Position numbers and translations under genes: made by a program
Part shown: positions 37,592 through 46,805 of the stretch, piece after piece
Numbering within the stretch: position 1 is the stretch's first letter
How the letters are laid out: each line of letters starts with the position of its first letter
Notes under the pieces: generated by a model
What the model was told of the DNA's origin: nothing
Database searches by the model: none
The model's input: the letters and a program-made list of their open reading frames with translations, nothing else
From: Phreatobacter oligotrophus
GTDB taxonomy: Bacteria; Pseudomonadota; Alphaproteobacteria; Rhizobiales; Phreatobacteraceae
Length of the DNA stretch: 64,000 nt
Assembly: GCF_003046185.1 (NCBI RefSeq)
Contig: NZ_PZZL01000007.1
Coordinates: 173,850 to 237,849, forward strand
Direction: 5' to 3'

Positions 37592-38329
37592 ATGGACAAT
37601 CAATTCTGGATCGGCCTTCTCCAGATCATCTGGATCGACCTCCTGCTCTCCGGCGACAACGCGGTCGTCATCGCGCTGGCCTGCCGCGGCCTGCCCGAGA
37701 AGCAGCGCAAGATGGGCGTCCTGCTCGGCGCCGGTGCGGCCGTCGGCCTGCGCATCATCTTCGCCCTGATCATCACCTATCTGCTCGCCATCCCCTTCCT
37801 GAAGCTCGTCGGCGGCCTGCTGCTGCTCTGGATCGCCGCCAAGCTGGCGATCGGCGAGGAAGAGGGCGGCCATGGCGAGATCGCCGAGACCGACAATCTG
37901 TGGGCCGCGGTGCGCACCGTCGCCATCGCCGATGCGGTGATGAGCCTCGACAACGTGCTCGCCATCGCCGCCGCCTCGCACGGCAATGTCTGGCTCTTCG
38001 TCTTCGGTCTGGCGCTCACCATCCCGCTGATCATCTTCGGCTCGGCGCTGATCCTCGGCATCATCGAGCGCTTCCCGCTCTTCGTCTGGGCCGGCGCGGC
38101 CCTGCTCGGCTGGATCGCCGGCGACATGCTGCTGAACGACCCCTTCGTCCTGAAGCAGCTCCAGGCCTTCAACCCGGCCCTCGTTGTCCAGGACCTGGTC
38201 AACCCCGCCGTCGGCTGGAAGGCCGCTCCGCTGCCGCACTACATCGCCGCCGTCTCCGGCGCGGTGCTGGTGGTGGCCATCGGCCTCATCGTGCGCCGCC
38301 GCCGCACCGAGGCCTCGGCCGCCCACTGA
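37592..38329 (+). CDS. TerC-family integral membrane protein 2 (YjbE-like)
   Basis: 245-residue paralogue of the previous gene with the same LLLSGDNAVVIALACRGLPE and DAVMSLDNVLAIAAAS motifs. It is longer by an insert of about 18 residues (FNPALVVQDLVNPAVGWKA) before the last helix. A TTACGTA motif lies 55 bases before the ATG at 37592, so it may have its own promoter. Tandem duplication, with both copies intact, is unusual enough to suggest that copies differ in metal or expression. A terminator follows. Confidence 0.88.
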   Translation: MDNQFWIGLLQIIWIDLLLSGDNAVVIALACRGLPEKQRKMGVLLGAGAAVGLRIIFALIITYLLAIPFLKLVGGLLLLWIAAKLAIGEEEGGHGEIAETDNLWAAVRTVAIADAVMSLDNVLAIAAASHGNVWLFVFGLALTIPLIIFGSALILGIIERFPLFVWAGAALLGWIAGDMLLNDPFVLKQLQAFNPALVVQDLVNPAVGWKAAPLPHYIAAVSGAVLVVAIGLIVRRRRTEASAAH

Positions 38330-38354
38330 CGGGCAAGCGACCGGAACATGCATC

Positions 38355-38379
38355 GAAGCCCGCCCTCGTGGCGGGCTTC
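38355..38379 (+). terminator. Terminator after terC2
   Basis: Perfect ten-base stem GAAGCCCGCC / GGCGGGCTTC with a CTCGT loop, followed by GTCGTTT. It lies between terC2 and the convergent recF gene. Confidence 0.75.
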
Positions 38380-38393
38380 GTCGTTTGGGGGGA

Positions 38394-39572
38394 TCAGCGG
38401 GAGACGACGCCGTCGGCGACGGTGAAGATATCGGCGCGGGCCGCGAGGGCCTCGAAGGCCTGCGGGTCGGCCCCGGTCATCCAGACCTGGGCGCGCAAGC
38501 CCTCCAGCGCGTCGTAGAGCGCGGCGCGGCGCGCCGGGTCGAGATGGGCCGCCACCTCGTCGAGCAGCACCACCGGCGTGAAGCCGGCCATCTCCGCCAC
38601 CAGCCGCGCATGGGCCAGCACCAGGCCGATCAGCAGCGCCTTCTGCTGGCCGGTGGAGCACCGCTCGGCCGGCGCGCCGGAGGGCCCGTGCACCGCCAGG
38701 AGATCGGTCAGGTGCGGCCCGGCCGTGGTCCGGCCAGCGGCGCGGTCGCGATGCCGGTTGTCGCGCAGCACGGCGCGGTACTCGTCCTCCACGCTCACCG
38801 CAGGGCGTTCCAGCACGCCGGCCTCGAGGGTGCCGTCGAGGGCGAGCAGCGCGAAGGGGAAGGGTGAGGCCGGATCCTTGGTCGCCTCGATGAGCCCGGC
38901 AAGGCGCCTCACCGTCTCGGCGCGGCCGGCAGCCACCGCTACCGCAAGCTCGGCCGTCTCGTGCTCGACCGCGTCGAGCCAGGCCGGATCAGGGGCGACC
39001 TCCTCCAGCAGGCGGTTGCGCGAGCGAAGCGACCGCTCCAGCGCATTGACCCGGCTGCCATGGTCGGCGTCGACCGCCAGCACCAGCCTGTCGAGGAAAC
39101 GCCGCCGCTCGCCGGCCGAACCGAGGAACAGCCCGTCCATGGCGGGGGTCAGCCAGACAACGCGGACATGATCGGCAAAGGCGGCGGCCGAGCCCACCGG
39201 CACGCGGTCGACGCGGCACTGGCGCGAGCGCGTCTCCGGATCGCCGCCGTCGATGCCGGTGCCAAGCACCGCCTCGTCATAGGGGCCCTCGACGGTGGCG
39301 CTGACCGCCCAGCCGCCATCGCCCTGGTCATGGGCGGCCTCGGCGAGGGTGGCGCGCCTGAGGCCGCGGCCAGGGGTCAGGAAGGAGAGGGCCTCGAGCA
39401 CATTGGTCTTGCCCGCGCCATTCTGGCCGACCAGCGCGACCAGATCGGCGCGCGGCTCGAGCGTCGCGGCGCGGTAGCTGCGGAAGCGGGAGAGGGCGAG
39501 GCGCGTGACACGTCCGCGGATGGGCTGTGCGCCCATGCCCGTCTCGTCTACCTGGTGAATCGCCTCCGCCAT
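38394..39572 (-). CDS. recF: DNA replication and repair protein RecF
   Basis: 392-residue SMC-like ABC ATPase that loads RecA at gaps with RecO and RecR. VALVGQNGAGKTNVLEALSFLTPGRGL is the Walker A region, CSTGQQKALLIGLVLAHA the signature and PVVLLDEVAAHLDPARR the Walker B. ATG at 39572 has AAGG nearby; ATG at 39536 (MGAQPIRGRVTRLALSRFRSY) is an alternative. It is not next to dnaA or dnaN, its usual neighbours, so it has moved or the cluster is split. Confidence 0.94.
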   Translation of the reverse strand: MAEAIHQVDETGMGAQPIRGRVTRLALSRFRSYRAATLEPRADLVALVGQNGAGKTNVLEALSFLTPGRGLRRATLAEAAHDQGDGGWAVSATVEGPYDEAVLGTGIDGGDPETRSRQCRVDRVPVGSAAAFADHVRVVWLTPAMDGLFLGSAGERRRFLDRLVLAVDADHGSRVNALERSLRSRNRLLEEVAPDPAWLDAVEHETAELAVAVAAGRAETVRRLAGLIEATKDPASPFPFALLALDGTLEAGVLERPAVSVEDEYRAVLRDNRHRDRAAGRTTAGPHLTDLLAVHGPSGAPAERCSTGQQKALLIGLVLAHARLVAEMAGFTPVVLLDEVAAHLDPARRAALYDALEGLRAQVWMTGADPQAFEALAARADIFTVADGVVSR

Positions 39573-39655
39573 GGGGACCTTATGGCGATCCGTGCCGCGC
39601 CGCGCCACCCCCGAGGTGGCAGGAGGCGGAGGGAGTGTTGGACCGTGGTGCCGGA

Positions 39656-39806
39656 CCCCTCACCCTTCCCTCTCCCCGCAAGCGGGGAGAGGGGACGTCG
39701 GCGTCGCGGCAGTTCGTCTGCGTCGCGCAGGCCTCACCGTCGTCGAGGGAGTCATGACGCTGTTGACCCCTCTCCCCGCTTGCGGGGAGAGGGAAGGGTG
39801 AGGGGC
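39656..39806. repeat. Intergenic palindrome, family C, copy 2
   Basis: CCCCTCACCCTTCCCTCTCC and its complement bound the element, with CCCGCAAGCGGG and CCCGCTTGCGGG stems inside. It fills most of the 283-base gap between recF and the next gene. Confidence 0.88.
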
Positions 39807-39854
39807 GAGCCAAGGCACCAGCCACGAAGAACGCGGCGCCCCTCAGCCTTCTCC

Positions 39855-40376
39855 TCACGCCTTCGGCTGGTCGGCCTCGTAGGTGAAGCGGAAGTCGCAA
39901 TGCGAGGCGCCCTGCATGATGGTCTGGGTGCGCTCCAGCTTCAGCTTGGGGTCATAGCCCTCGCAGAACGTGCCGTCGCGCTGGCAGGAGAGCAGCCCGC
40001 CGATCTCGCCGAGGCCCATCGCCTTGTACATCTCGGAATAGCGGCAGCGCACCACGTTGAAGGCGTAGGTGCTCTCGGAGCGGCCGACCTCCTCGATGGT
40101 CAGCGCGCCCTCGGCGGTCCACAGCGACTGCATGTCGATGAAGGCCTGCAGCGAGGTGCTGCCCTGCTGCGCGGCAAAGCGCGAGGCCTGTTCCAGGGCC
40201 GACCGGCGCACCGCCTCGCCGATGGTGGAGCGCGCCACCTCGACGCCGTGGCTCGCCTTGAGCTGGTCGTAGACGTGCTTGAGGATTTCCGCCTCGATCC
40301 GCCGCTTCTCGATCATGGAGAGGCCCGCGGGATGGGCGGGCGGCGTGGCGGCGGCGGTCTCGGTGGTCACGGTCAT
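39855..40376 (-). CDS. L-2-amino-thiazoline-4-carboxylate hydrolase-like protein
   Basis: 173-residue protein of the ATC hydrolase family. The conserved core is YAFNVVRCRYSEMYKAMGLGEIGGLLSCQRDGTFCEGYDPKLKLERTQTIMQGASHCDFRF, with several cysteines (in RCRY, LSCQRD, FCEGY, SHCDF). Related proteins act in conversion of 2-aminothiazoline-4-carboxylate to L-cysteine, but most family members are uncharacterised, and similar domains occur in DUF-type proteins. AAGGAG sits only one base before the ATG at 40376, an odd spacing. There are no partner genes nearby. Confidence 0.75.
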   Translation of the reverse strand: MTVTTETAAATPPAHPAGLSMIEKRRIEAEILKHVYDQLKASHGVEVARSTIGEAVRRSALEQASRFAAQQGSTSLQAFIDMQSLWTAEGALTIEEVGRSESTYAFNVVRCRYSEMYKAMGLGEIGGLLSCQRDGTFCEGYDPKLKLERTQTIMQGASHCDFRFTYEADQPKA

Positions 40377-40470
40377 GCTCCTTCGAATGGTTCGAAGGAG
40401 ATTGGAACCGGATCGATGGGCCCTTGCAAGACCCGCCGGTGCAAGGCTCCCGCCGAAATCGTCGCGCCTG

Positions 40471-40995
40471 TCAGGCGACGTTGGCGGGCTGCTGCTGGGC
40501 GCGCGCCTTGAGACGGGGCTCGACCAGGAGCTTGCGCGGCTCGGGACCGTAATAGCCGTCGAGCTGCACCATCGGCCGCGGCTTGACGATGATGGAGATG
40601 ATGCGCTCCAGCAGCGCCTTGCCGGAGATCGGCTTGGCGACGAATTCATGCACGCCGAGCCGCGTCGCCTCCATCACGCGCCAGCGCTCCAGATGCGAGG
40701 TCAGCATGATGATCGGCACGTCCGGCATCGGGAAGGAGCGCGGATTGCGCACGATGCGCAGCAGCTCCGCCCCGTTCAGCATCGGCATCTCCCAGTCGAG
40801 GATGACGATGTCCGGCGCGTGGACACGGATGTGCTCTAGGCCGGCGAGGCCGTCGGCGGCCTCGTGGATCGTCTTGATGCCGATATTGGTGAGGATGTTG
40901 CGCACGACTTTGCGCATGAACTGGTTGTCGTCGACGATCAGCACGTCGACGCTCGACAGAAGCTGTTCCGCCTTTTTGGAAATCAGGCCGTTCAT
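40471..40995 (-). CDS. Stand-alone response regulator (CheY-like receiver)
   Basis: 174-residue protein with one receiver domain (about 15-140). D67 in VILDWEMPMLNGAELL is the phosphoacceptor; DD at 22-23, T99 and K121 complete the acidic pocket and switch. A tail of about 35 residues (GYYGPEPRKLLVEPRLKARAQQQPANVA) is rich in charged residues and has no recognised domain. No histidine kinase is near. It probably works by protein contact and not as a DNA-binding regulator. Confidence 0.9.
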   Translation of the reverse strand: MNGLISKKAEQLLSSVDVLIVDDNQFMRKVVRNILTNIGIKTIHEAADGLAGLEHIRVHAPDIVILDWEMPMLNGAELLRIVRNPRSFPMPDVPIIMLTSHLERWRVMEATRLGVHEFVAKPISGKALLERIISIIVKPRPMVQLDGYYGPEPRKLLVEPRLKARAQQQPANVA

Positions 40996-41067
40996 GTGTC
41001 CGCCGCCCCTGTGGCTGTTGGGGGCACACTAGGGGCCGCGGCTTGAACCCCGGCTAAGCCGATCGAG

Positions 41068-41724
41068 TCAATTTGAATGAAGTTGCATTTTTGCGCGGAG
41101 CGCCGTCGAGGACAGCGGCGACTTCAATCCGTGCAGGAAGATCCAGGCCGGCGGGCGGGCATCGGCGAGCAGCAGGCCGTCGCTTTCGGTGAGGCGATGG
41201 CGGGCGAGGGTCTGGGCCGCGACACCGGCGCTGGCGCGAAGGCTGGCGCCCGGGCGGTCGATCACCGCCAGCGGCAGCATGGCGGCAATGCCGCGCCAGT
41301 TCTGCCAGAGATGGAACTGGGCGAGGTTGTCCGCCCCCATGATCCAGACGAAGCGCACGCCGCGGCAGCGCGCCTTGAGCGCGGCGATCGTGTCGGAGGT
41401 GTAGCGGGTGCCGAGCGCCGCCTCGATGCCGGTCACGGCGATACGCGGGTGGCGGGCGAGGCGCTTCGCCGCGGCGATGCGTTCATCCAGCGGGGCGAGG
41501 CCCCGGCCGCTCTTCAGGGGATTGCCGGGGCTCACCAGCCACCAGACCGCGTCGAGGCCGAGCTTCTTCAGCGCTGCCAGCGCCGCCAGCCGATGCGCCT
41601 CATGCGGCGGATTGAAGGATCCGCCGAACAGGCCGATCCGCATCCCCGGCGCATGCGGCGGCAGGACGAGGCGGGCGCCCGGCCGCGGCCGGCGGCGGGC
41701 AATGCGGCTGCCCTGCGGTCTCAC
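41068..41724 (-). CDS. nadD: Nicotinate-nucleotide adenylyltransferase
   Basis: Makes nicotinate adenine dinucleotide from nicotinate mononucleotide and ATP in NAD synthesis. [17 protein letters not shown] holds the nucleotidyltransferase H/TxGH-like signature, [18 protein letters not shown] is the nicotinate pocket, and [12 protein letters not shown] the ISSTxxR motif. GTG at 41724 gives 218 residues and a four-base GTGA overlap with the proA stop; the [11 protein letters not shown] stretch before the first ATG (41643) is conserved in rhizobial relatives, supporting the longer form. It is coupled to proA. Confidence 0.92.
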   Translation of the reverse strand: MRPQGSRIARRRPRPGARLVLPPHAPGMRIGLFGGSFNPPHEAHRLAALAALKKLGLDAVWWLVSPGNPLKSGRGLAPLDERIAAAKRLARHPRIAVTGIEAALGTRYTSDTIAALKARCRGVRFVWIMGADNLAQFHLWQNWRGIAAMLPLAVIDRPGASLRASAGVAAQTLARHRLTESDGLLLADARPPAWIFLHGLKSPLSSTALRAKMQLHSN

Positions 41725-43025
41725 GGACGGGTCTGTCCCGCGCCGCGCACCCGGTACTTGAAGGTGGTGAGCTGCTCGACGCCCACCGGCCCGCGGGCAT
41801 GCATGCGGCCGGTGGCGATGCCGATCTCCGCGCCGAAGCCGAACTCGCCGCCATCGGCGAACTGGGTCGAGGCATTGTGCAGCACGATGGCGCTGTCCAC
41901 CTCGGCGAGGAACCGGTCGGCGGCCACCTGGTCGGTGGTGACGATGGCGTCGGTGTGGTGCGAGCCGTAGCGCTCGATATGGGCGATGGCGTCGCCGAGG
42001 CCGGAGACCACCTTCACGGCGATGATCGCGTCGCCGAACTCGGTGGACCAGTCCTCCTCGCTCGCCGGCTTGACCCGCGGATCGACGATGCGGGTGAGGC
42101 TGTCGCCGCGCACCTCGCAGCCCGCATCGATGAGGGCGGTGACGAGCGGCTTCAGGTGGGTGCCGGCGCAGGCCTCGTCGACCAGCAGCGTTTCCGCCGC
42201 GCCGCAGACGCTGGTGCGCCGCATCTTGGCGTTGAGCACGATGTCGCGGGCCATGCCGAGCGGCGCCGCGCCATGGACATAGACGTGGTTGTTGCCGTCG
42301 AGATGGGCGAAGACCGGCACGCGGGCCTCCGCCTGGACGCGGGCGACGAGGCTCTTGCCGCCGCGCGGAATGATGACGTCGATCGTGCCGCCGAGGCCCT
42401 GCAGCATGAGGCCGACGGCCTCGCGGTCGCGGGTCGGCACGAGCGAGATGGCGGCGGCCGGCAGGCCCGCCTTCTCCAGCCCCGCGGCGATGGCCTGGTG
42501 GATCGCCCGCGACGAGCGGAAGCTGTCCGAACCCCCGCGCAGGATGGCGGCATTGCCCGACTTGAGGCAGAGCGCTGCGGCATCGGCCGTGACGTTCGGC
42601 CGGCTCTCGTAGATGACGCCGACGACGCCGAGCGGTACGCGGACGCGCTCGATGCGCAGGCCATTCGGCCGGTCCCAGGCCGACATCACCTCGCCGACGG
42701 GATCGGGCAGCGAGCGCACGAGGTCGAGGCCCGCGGCGATGGCCTCGACGCGGGCCGGATCGAGGGCGAGGCGATCGACGAAGGAGGCGGTCATGCCCTG
42801 CCGGCGGGCCTCGGCCACGTCCTCGGCATTGGCCTCGCAGATGGCGGCGGAGCGGGCGCGAATGGCCTGGGCCATGGCGGCGAGGGCAGCATCCTTCTGG
42901 GCCGGCGTCGCAAGGGCGAGGCGCCGCGCGGCAGCCTTCGCCTTGCGGCCGATCTCCAGCATCTGCTCTTCGGTGCCTGCCGCCTCGCCGATGGCGGCGA
43001 CGCCGGCGAAGGTCGTCGCGCTCAT
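41721..43025 (-). CDS. proA: Gamma-glutamyl phosphate reductase
   Basis: Second enzyme of proline synthesis, reducing glutamyl-5-phosphate to the semialdehyde with NADPH. The 434-residue protein contains [37 protein letters not shown] and [18 protein letters not shown], in which the cysteine is catalytic, and [20 protein letters not shown] near the end. proB, normally just upstream, is missing from here. Downstream, proA overlaps nadD by four bases. The first ATG, at 43025, fits the family. Confidence 0.96.
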   Translation of the reverse strand: MSATTFAGVAAIGEAAGTEEQMLEIGRKAKAAARRLALATPAQKDAALAAMAQAIRARSAAICEANAEDVAEARRQGMTASFVDRLALDPARVEAIAAGLDLVRSLPDPVGEVMSAWDRPNGLRIERVRVPLGVVGVIYESRPNVTADAAALCLKSGNAAILRGGSDSFRSSRAIHQAIAAGLEKAGLPAAAISLVPTRDREAVGLMLQGLGGTIDVIIPRGGKSLVARVQAEARVPVFAHLDGNNHVYVHGAAPLGMARDIVLNAKMRRTSVCGAAETLLVDEACAGTHLKPLVTALIDAGCEVRGDSLTRIVDPRVKPASEEDWSTEFGDAIIAVKVVSGLGDAIAHIERYGSHHTDAIVTTDQVAADRFLAEVDSAIVLHNASTQFADGGEFGFGAEIGIATGRMHARGPVGVEQLTTFKYRVRGAGQTRP

Positions 43026-43203
43026 CGCACGCCCCGCTTCCCTGGTCCTCTAGGGGACCGTGCGTAGCACGGCCGGCAAAACAGGTAAAATCACCGAGGC
43101 CGCAGGGGAAGGTGGAGGGTTTCGGCGGTTTGGTTAACCGGGGTTTAACGCTTGACCCGTGATCTAGGGGAGCGGTGATCCGAACCGCGCCGACACGGGC
43201 GCC

Positions 43204-44367
43204 ATGACCGACGACCTCAATGCCCCGCTCGGGGTGGCCAGCGACCAGGAGACGAAGCGGCGGTGGCCGGCGCTTCCGCTCGTGCCGATCGCTGCCGGCG
43301 TGGTCGGCGTGATGATCCTCGGCATCGCCGGCGCCATCGCCTTCATCCACAATCCGCTCGGCGGCGAGCCGCGCGCCATCGCCGCCATCGCAGCCGCCCC
43401 GCCGCGGTCCGCCGAACCGGCGCCGCAGCAGCAGGCCTCTCCCCCGCCGGCCGCCACGCCGGCCGAGGAGCCGGGCAACACCATCTCCATCATCGACGGC
43501 ATGTCCGGTCAGTCCCGCCAGGTGCGGGTGGCGGCGCCGCCGCCCGAACAGACGGCCGGCCTCGACCCGCGCCTCGTCGAGCGCACGGCGCAGGGAATCC
43601 TGCCGCGGGTCGCCCCCGACGGCAGCCGGCCGCGCGACGTCTATGCCCGCGCCGTGCGCCTGCCTCCCGGCGCCGATCCGGCCCAGCCGCGCGTCGCCAT
43701 CCTCATCGGCGGCCTCGGCATCAGCCAGCAGAGCACCGCCGAGGCGATGACCAAGCTGCCCGGCGCGGTCTCCTTCGCCTTCGCGCCCTATCCGAGCGAC
43801 CTGGAGCGCATGGTGGCCAGGGCCCGCGCCGAAGGGCACGAGGTCTTCCTGCAGGTGCCGATGGAACCGCTCGACTATCCCGAAAACGATCCCGGCCCGC
43901 GGACCCTGCTCACCACCCTGCCAGCCGAGCGCAACATCGAGCGGCTCCACTGGTCGATGGCCCGCTTCCAGGGCTATGCCGGCATCGTCAACTACATGGG
44001 CGCCAAGTTCTCGGCCTCCGAGAGCGCGCTGGCGCCGGTGCTGCGCGAGGCCAACCGCCGCGGCCTGATGGTCATCGACGACGGCACCTCGGCCCGCAGC
44101 CTCATCCCGCAGATCGCCGCCGGGCTGCAGCAGCCGGCCCTGCGCGGCGATGTCCATCTCGACCGCGTGCCGACCCCGGCCGAGGTCGATGTCCAGCTCG
44201 CCCGCCTCGAGGCGAGGGCCCGCGAGACCGGCTTTGCCCTCGGCGTCGGCGCCGCCCTGCCGGTGACCATCGACCGCGTCGCCCGCTGGGCGCGGGCGCT
44301 GGAAGCCAAGGGCATCCTGCTGGTGCCGGTTTCCGCCGGAGTGGCCCGCCGCTCCCCCACCGGCTAA
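43204..44367 (+). CDS. Divergent polysaccharide deacetylase family protein (YibQ-like)
   Basis: 387-residue membrane-anchored protein. One helix (about 26-47) is followed by a Pro/Ala-rich periplasmic linker (about 55-130) and the DUF610/divergent polysaccharide deacetylase domain (about 160-380): [56 protein letters not shown] and [25 protein letters not shown]. The canonical metal triad of NodB enzymes is not obvious, so catalysis is doubtful. It usually follows ctpA in rhizobia; here it is followed by rppH only. It probably acts at the cell envelope. Confidence 0.88.
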   Translation: MTDDLNAPLGVASDQETKRRWPALPLVPIAAGVVGVMILGIAGAIAFIHNPLGGEPRAIAAIAAAPPRSAEPAPQQQASPPPAATPAEEPGNTISIIDGMSGQSRQVRVAAPPPEQTAGLDPRLVERTAQGILPRVAPDGSRPRDVYARAVRLPPGADPAQPRVAILIGGLGISQQSTAEAMTKLPGAVSFAFAPYPSDLERMVARARAEGHEVFLQVPMEPLDYPENDPGPRTLLTTLPAERNIERLHWSMARFQGYAGIVNYMGAKFSASESALAPVLREANRRGLMVIDDGTSARSLIPQIAAGLQQPALRGDVHLDRVPTPAEVDVQLARLEARARETGFALGVGAALPVTIDRVARWARALEAKGILLVPVSAGVARRSPTG

Positions 44368-44393
44368 GCTGCCTGTCCGACCGGAACACCGCC

Positions 44394-44906
44394 ATGCCCC
44401 GCTTCGAAGACCTGCCCTACCGGCCCTGCGTCGGCGTCGCCCTGTTCAACCGCCAGGGCCGCGTCTTCGTCGGCCGCCGCAAGGGCCCGGCGCCCGAGCA
44501 TGTCGATGCGAGCCATGCCTGGCAGATGCCGCAGGGCGGCATCGATCCCGGCGAGGAGCCCCTGGCCACCGCCCGCCGCGAGCTCTTCGAGGAGACCAAT
44601 GTCCGCTCGGTGACGCTGCTCGCCGAGGCCTCCGAATGGTTCGCCTACGACCTGCCGCAGGTGGTCGCCGGCCAGGCCTGGCGGGGCAAGTATCGCGGCC
44701 AGACGCAGAAATGGTTCGCCTTCCGCTTCGACGGCGACGAGAGCGAGATCGACGTGCTGCGCCCCGGCGGCGGCCACCACAAGCCGGAATTCGAGGCCTG
44801 GCGCTGGGAGGACCTGCACGCAACCCCGGGGCTCATCATCCCCTTCAAGCGCGGCGTTTACGAGCGGGTCGTCGAGGCCTTCCGGCCCTTCGCCCATCCG
44901 GTGTGA
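44394..44906 (+). CDS. rppH: RNA pyrophosphohydrolase (Nudix)
   Basis: 170-residue Nudix enzyme that removes pyrophosphate from RNA 5' ends, starting decay, and cleaves diadenosine polyphosphates. The Nudix box is complete at about 48-70: [44 protein letters not shown] and [16 protein letters not shown] are typical of the alphaproteobacterial IalA/RppH group. It starts 26 bases after the deacetylase-like gene, likely in the same operon. Confidence 0.95.
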   Translation: MPRFEDLPYRPCVGVALFNRQGRVFVGRRKGPAPEHVDASHAWQMPQGGIDPGEEPLATARRELFEETNVRSVTLLAEASEWFAYDLPQVVAGQAWRGKYRGQTQKWFAFRFDGDESEIDVLRPGGGHHKPEFEAWRWEDLHATPGLIIPFKRGVYERVVEAFRPFAHPV

Positions 44907-44968
44907 GCGGGGCAAGGTTGAGCCGCCGGAATACCGACGCCTGACAGTATTTTCGCGGAAACACACCC

Positions 44969-45059
44969 GTCATGCCCGGCCTTGTGCCGGGCATCCACGA
45001 ATTCTCTTCAGACGGCGGTGTTCAAGTCGTGGATGCCCGGGATGAACCCGGGCATGACG
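44969..45059. repeat. Intergenic palindromic repeat, family A, copy 5 (inverted)
   Basis: Same element in the opposite orientation to copies 1-4: the CCCGGCACAAGG-type arm comes first on the plus strand. The second hairpin is altered (GCCCGGGATGAACCCGGGC). It lies between rppH and pncA. Confidence 0.9.
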
Positions 45060-45207
45060 GCAAGGGCGCGGCATCCTCCAGAAGATTGAGAACCGGCCCG
45101 ACCGGCACCCTAAACGCAACCCAGTGGCATCCGGGTTCTCCCGCATCGCACCATCCGGCGATCGGCGTAGCCTCACCCTCCAGGACCATGCCCCTGAGGA
45201 GGCCGCC

Positions 45208-45954
45208 GTGACCGAACCCCGAATACCCGCTGCCGGATCTTTCACCCTCGACCGCCGCACCATGATCGCCGGGGCCTCGGTGCTCACCGCCACGGCCGCC
45301 ACCAGCGCCGCCCGCGGCCAGGGACGCCCCACCATCGACGGCCAGACCGCGCTCATCGTCGTCGATGTGCAGAACGACTTCTGCCCCGGCGGCCGGCTCG
45401 CCGTGCCGAAGGGCGACGAGGTCGTCGCCATCTGCAACACGATCGGCCGGCGCTTCCAGAACGTCGTCTTCACCCAGGACTGGCACCCGGAAGGCCATTC
45501 CTCCTTCGCCACCAGCCATCCCGGCAAGAAGCCCTTCGAGGTGGTGCAGATGCCCTATGGGCCACAGGTCCTCTGGCCCGACCACTGCACCTGGGATTCG
45601 GCCGGCGCCGAATTCCACGAGGGGCTCGACCTGCCCCATGCCCAGACCATCATCCGCAAGGGCTATCGCAAGGAGGTCGACAGCTATTCCGGCTTCATGG
45701 AGGCGGACCGGCGGACGGCGACGGGGCTTGGCGGCTACCTCAAGGAGCGCGGCGTCACCCGTGCCGTGTTGGTGGGCCTCGCCACCGATTTCTGCGTCAA
45801 CTGGACGGCGCAGGACGCCGCCAAGGCGGGGCTGGAAACCTTCGTTGTCGAGGAGGCCTGCCGGGCCATCGACCTCGGCGGCTCGCTGGACAAGGCCTGG
45901 GCCGACATGGCGGCGCTGGGGGTCAAGCGGATCAAGGTGACGGATCTGGGGTGA
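45208..45954 (+). CDS. pncA: Nicotinamidase/pyrazinamidase with Tat signal
   Basis: 248-residue isochorismatase-fold amidase. The catalytic triad is D53 (VVDVQNDFCPGG), K151 (RKGYRKEVDSYSGF) and C196 (GLATDFCVNWTAQDA); the metal site is D91, H93 and H97 (DWHPEGH). All fit nicotinamidase. Unlike cytoplasmic PncA it begins with a likely twin-arginine signal, TLDRRTMIAGASVLTATAA (arginines 16-17), pointing to periplasmic nicotinamide deamination. GTG at 45208 follows GAGGAGG by six bases. It is monocistronic by context. Confidence 0.88.
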   Translation: MTEPRIPAAGSFTLDRRTMIAGASVLTATAATSAARGQGRPTIDGQTALIVVDVQNDFCPGGRLAVPKGDEVVAICNTIGRRFQNVVFTQDWHPEGHSSFATSHPGKKPFEVVQMPYGPQVLWPDHCTWDSAGAEFHEGLDLPHAQTIIRKGYRKEVDSYSGFMEADRRTATGLGGYLKERGVTRAVLVGLATDFCVNWTAQDAAKAGLETFVVEEACRAIDLGGSLDKAWADMAALGVKRIKVTDLG

Positions 45955-46094
45955 GTGCCGGCAGGCTCCCGGGTTCCCGAGATAGGATTTTTGTCCTTGA
46001 CGAGCGTCGCGCTCGGTGATAGGTGTTGAGGCAGGTTCCGGTGTTGCGCCTGATGCGCCAACCGGGGCTGCCCCACTACCGCGCTGCATTGCCG

Positions 46095-46302
46095 AAGTGC
46101 GTCCTTCGAGGCTCGCTGTCGCTCGCACCTCAGGATGAGGTGGGTTGTGTCTGGCATCGGGCGCGGCCGATGCGACAACAACCCGGTCGTCTCGGCAGCA
46201 TGCAGCTCACCCCCGTCCTCATCCTGAGGTGCGAGCGCATAGCGAGAGGCGAACGCATCTCGCGTTCGCTCGATGCTATGGCGAGCCTCGAAGGACGCAC
46301 TT
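46095..46302. repeat. Intergenic palindrome, family E
   Basis: Ends AAGTGCGTCCTTCGAGGCTC and its exact complement (22-bp terminal inverted repeats) bound 208 bases that also pair internally (CACCTCAGGATGAGG with CCTCATCCTGAGGTGCGAGC). It has no open frame of its own. Its size and terminal repeats resemble a MITE, although no target duplication was verified. Confidence 0.8.
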
Positions 46303-46418
46303 GGGCGCTGCAACGCGACCAGGACCGGTTCGAGGCAACCACGCCCGCTCCGAACCGCACTGCCCCCGCCAACGCCCCCGGATGAGCTTCGACCCCTCAG
46401 ACAGACGCGGTCCGCCCC

Positions 46419-46541
46419 ACCTCTCCCCAGCGGGGAGAGGTCGACGAGCGAAGCGAGGCGGGAGAGGGGGAGCCTTCTCTGGATCGGTCTGAAGCCCCCT
46501 CTCCCGGCCTTCGGCCGACCTCTCCCCGCTGGGGAGAGGTG
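46419..46541. repeat. Intergenic palindrome, family B, copy 3
   Basis: Third copy of the CACCTCTCCCC element, with CGACGAGCGAAGCGAGGCGG and a CGGCCTTCGGCCG hairpin. It lies in the 850-base gap between pncA and the atp operon. Confidence 0.88.
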
Positions 46542-46557
46542 GGAGACGCGCCCCGCG

Positions 46558-46651
46558 AAGGGAGGTCGTCGGTGCGCCCGCGAGAAGAGGTGATCGGAGC
46601 GCCAACGAAGAGAGGTCATCGGAGCGCTGCCGGGACGAGTTGATCGGAACA
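46558..46651. repeat. Degenerate tandem repeat
   Basis: Three to four diverged units of 23-28 bases built on GAAGAGAGGTCATCGGAGCG. It lies beside family B copy 3. Units differ in length, so it is probably decaying sequence and not coding. Confidence 0.5.
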
Positions 46652-46757
46652 TCCTGCGTCCGGAGCCGGAGAGGCGCAGGCGCCACGGGCAACGGGACGA
46701 CGCCCCCCAGCCGCGCAAAGGGTCCCCCTCAAACCCCAAGCGCCCCCCCCAACGCAA

Positions 46758-46779
46758 AAGGCCGCCCGGAGGCGGCCTT
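46758..46779 (-). terminator. Terminator of the F1 ATP synthase operon
   Basis: On the minus strand AAGGCCGCC and its complement form a stem with a four-base loop, followed by TTTTGCGTT. It starts 27 bases after the atpC stop. Confidence 0.8.
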
Positions 46780-46805
46780 CGCGAAAGTCTGAAACCCAAC
46801 GCGGG

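Noticed and set aside
46558..46651. Short tandem repeats as a coding repeat protein
   Set aside because: Units vary in length and shift frame; no open frame carries them.
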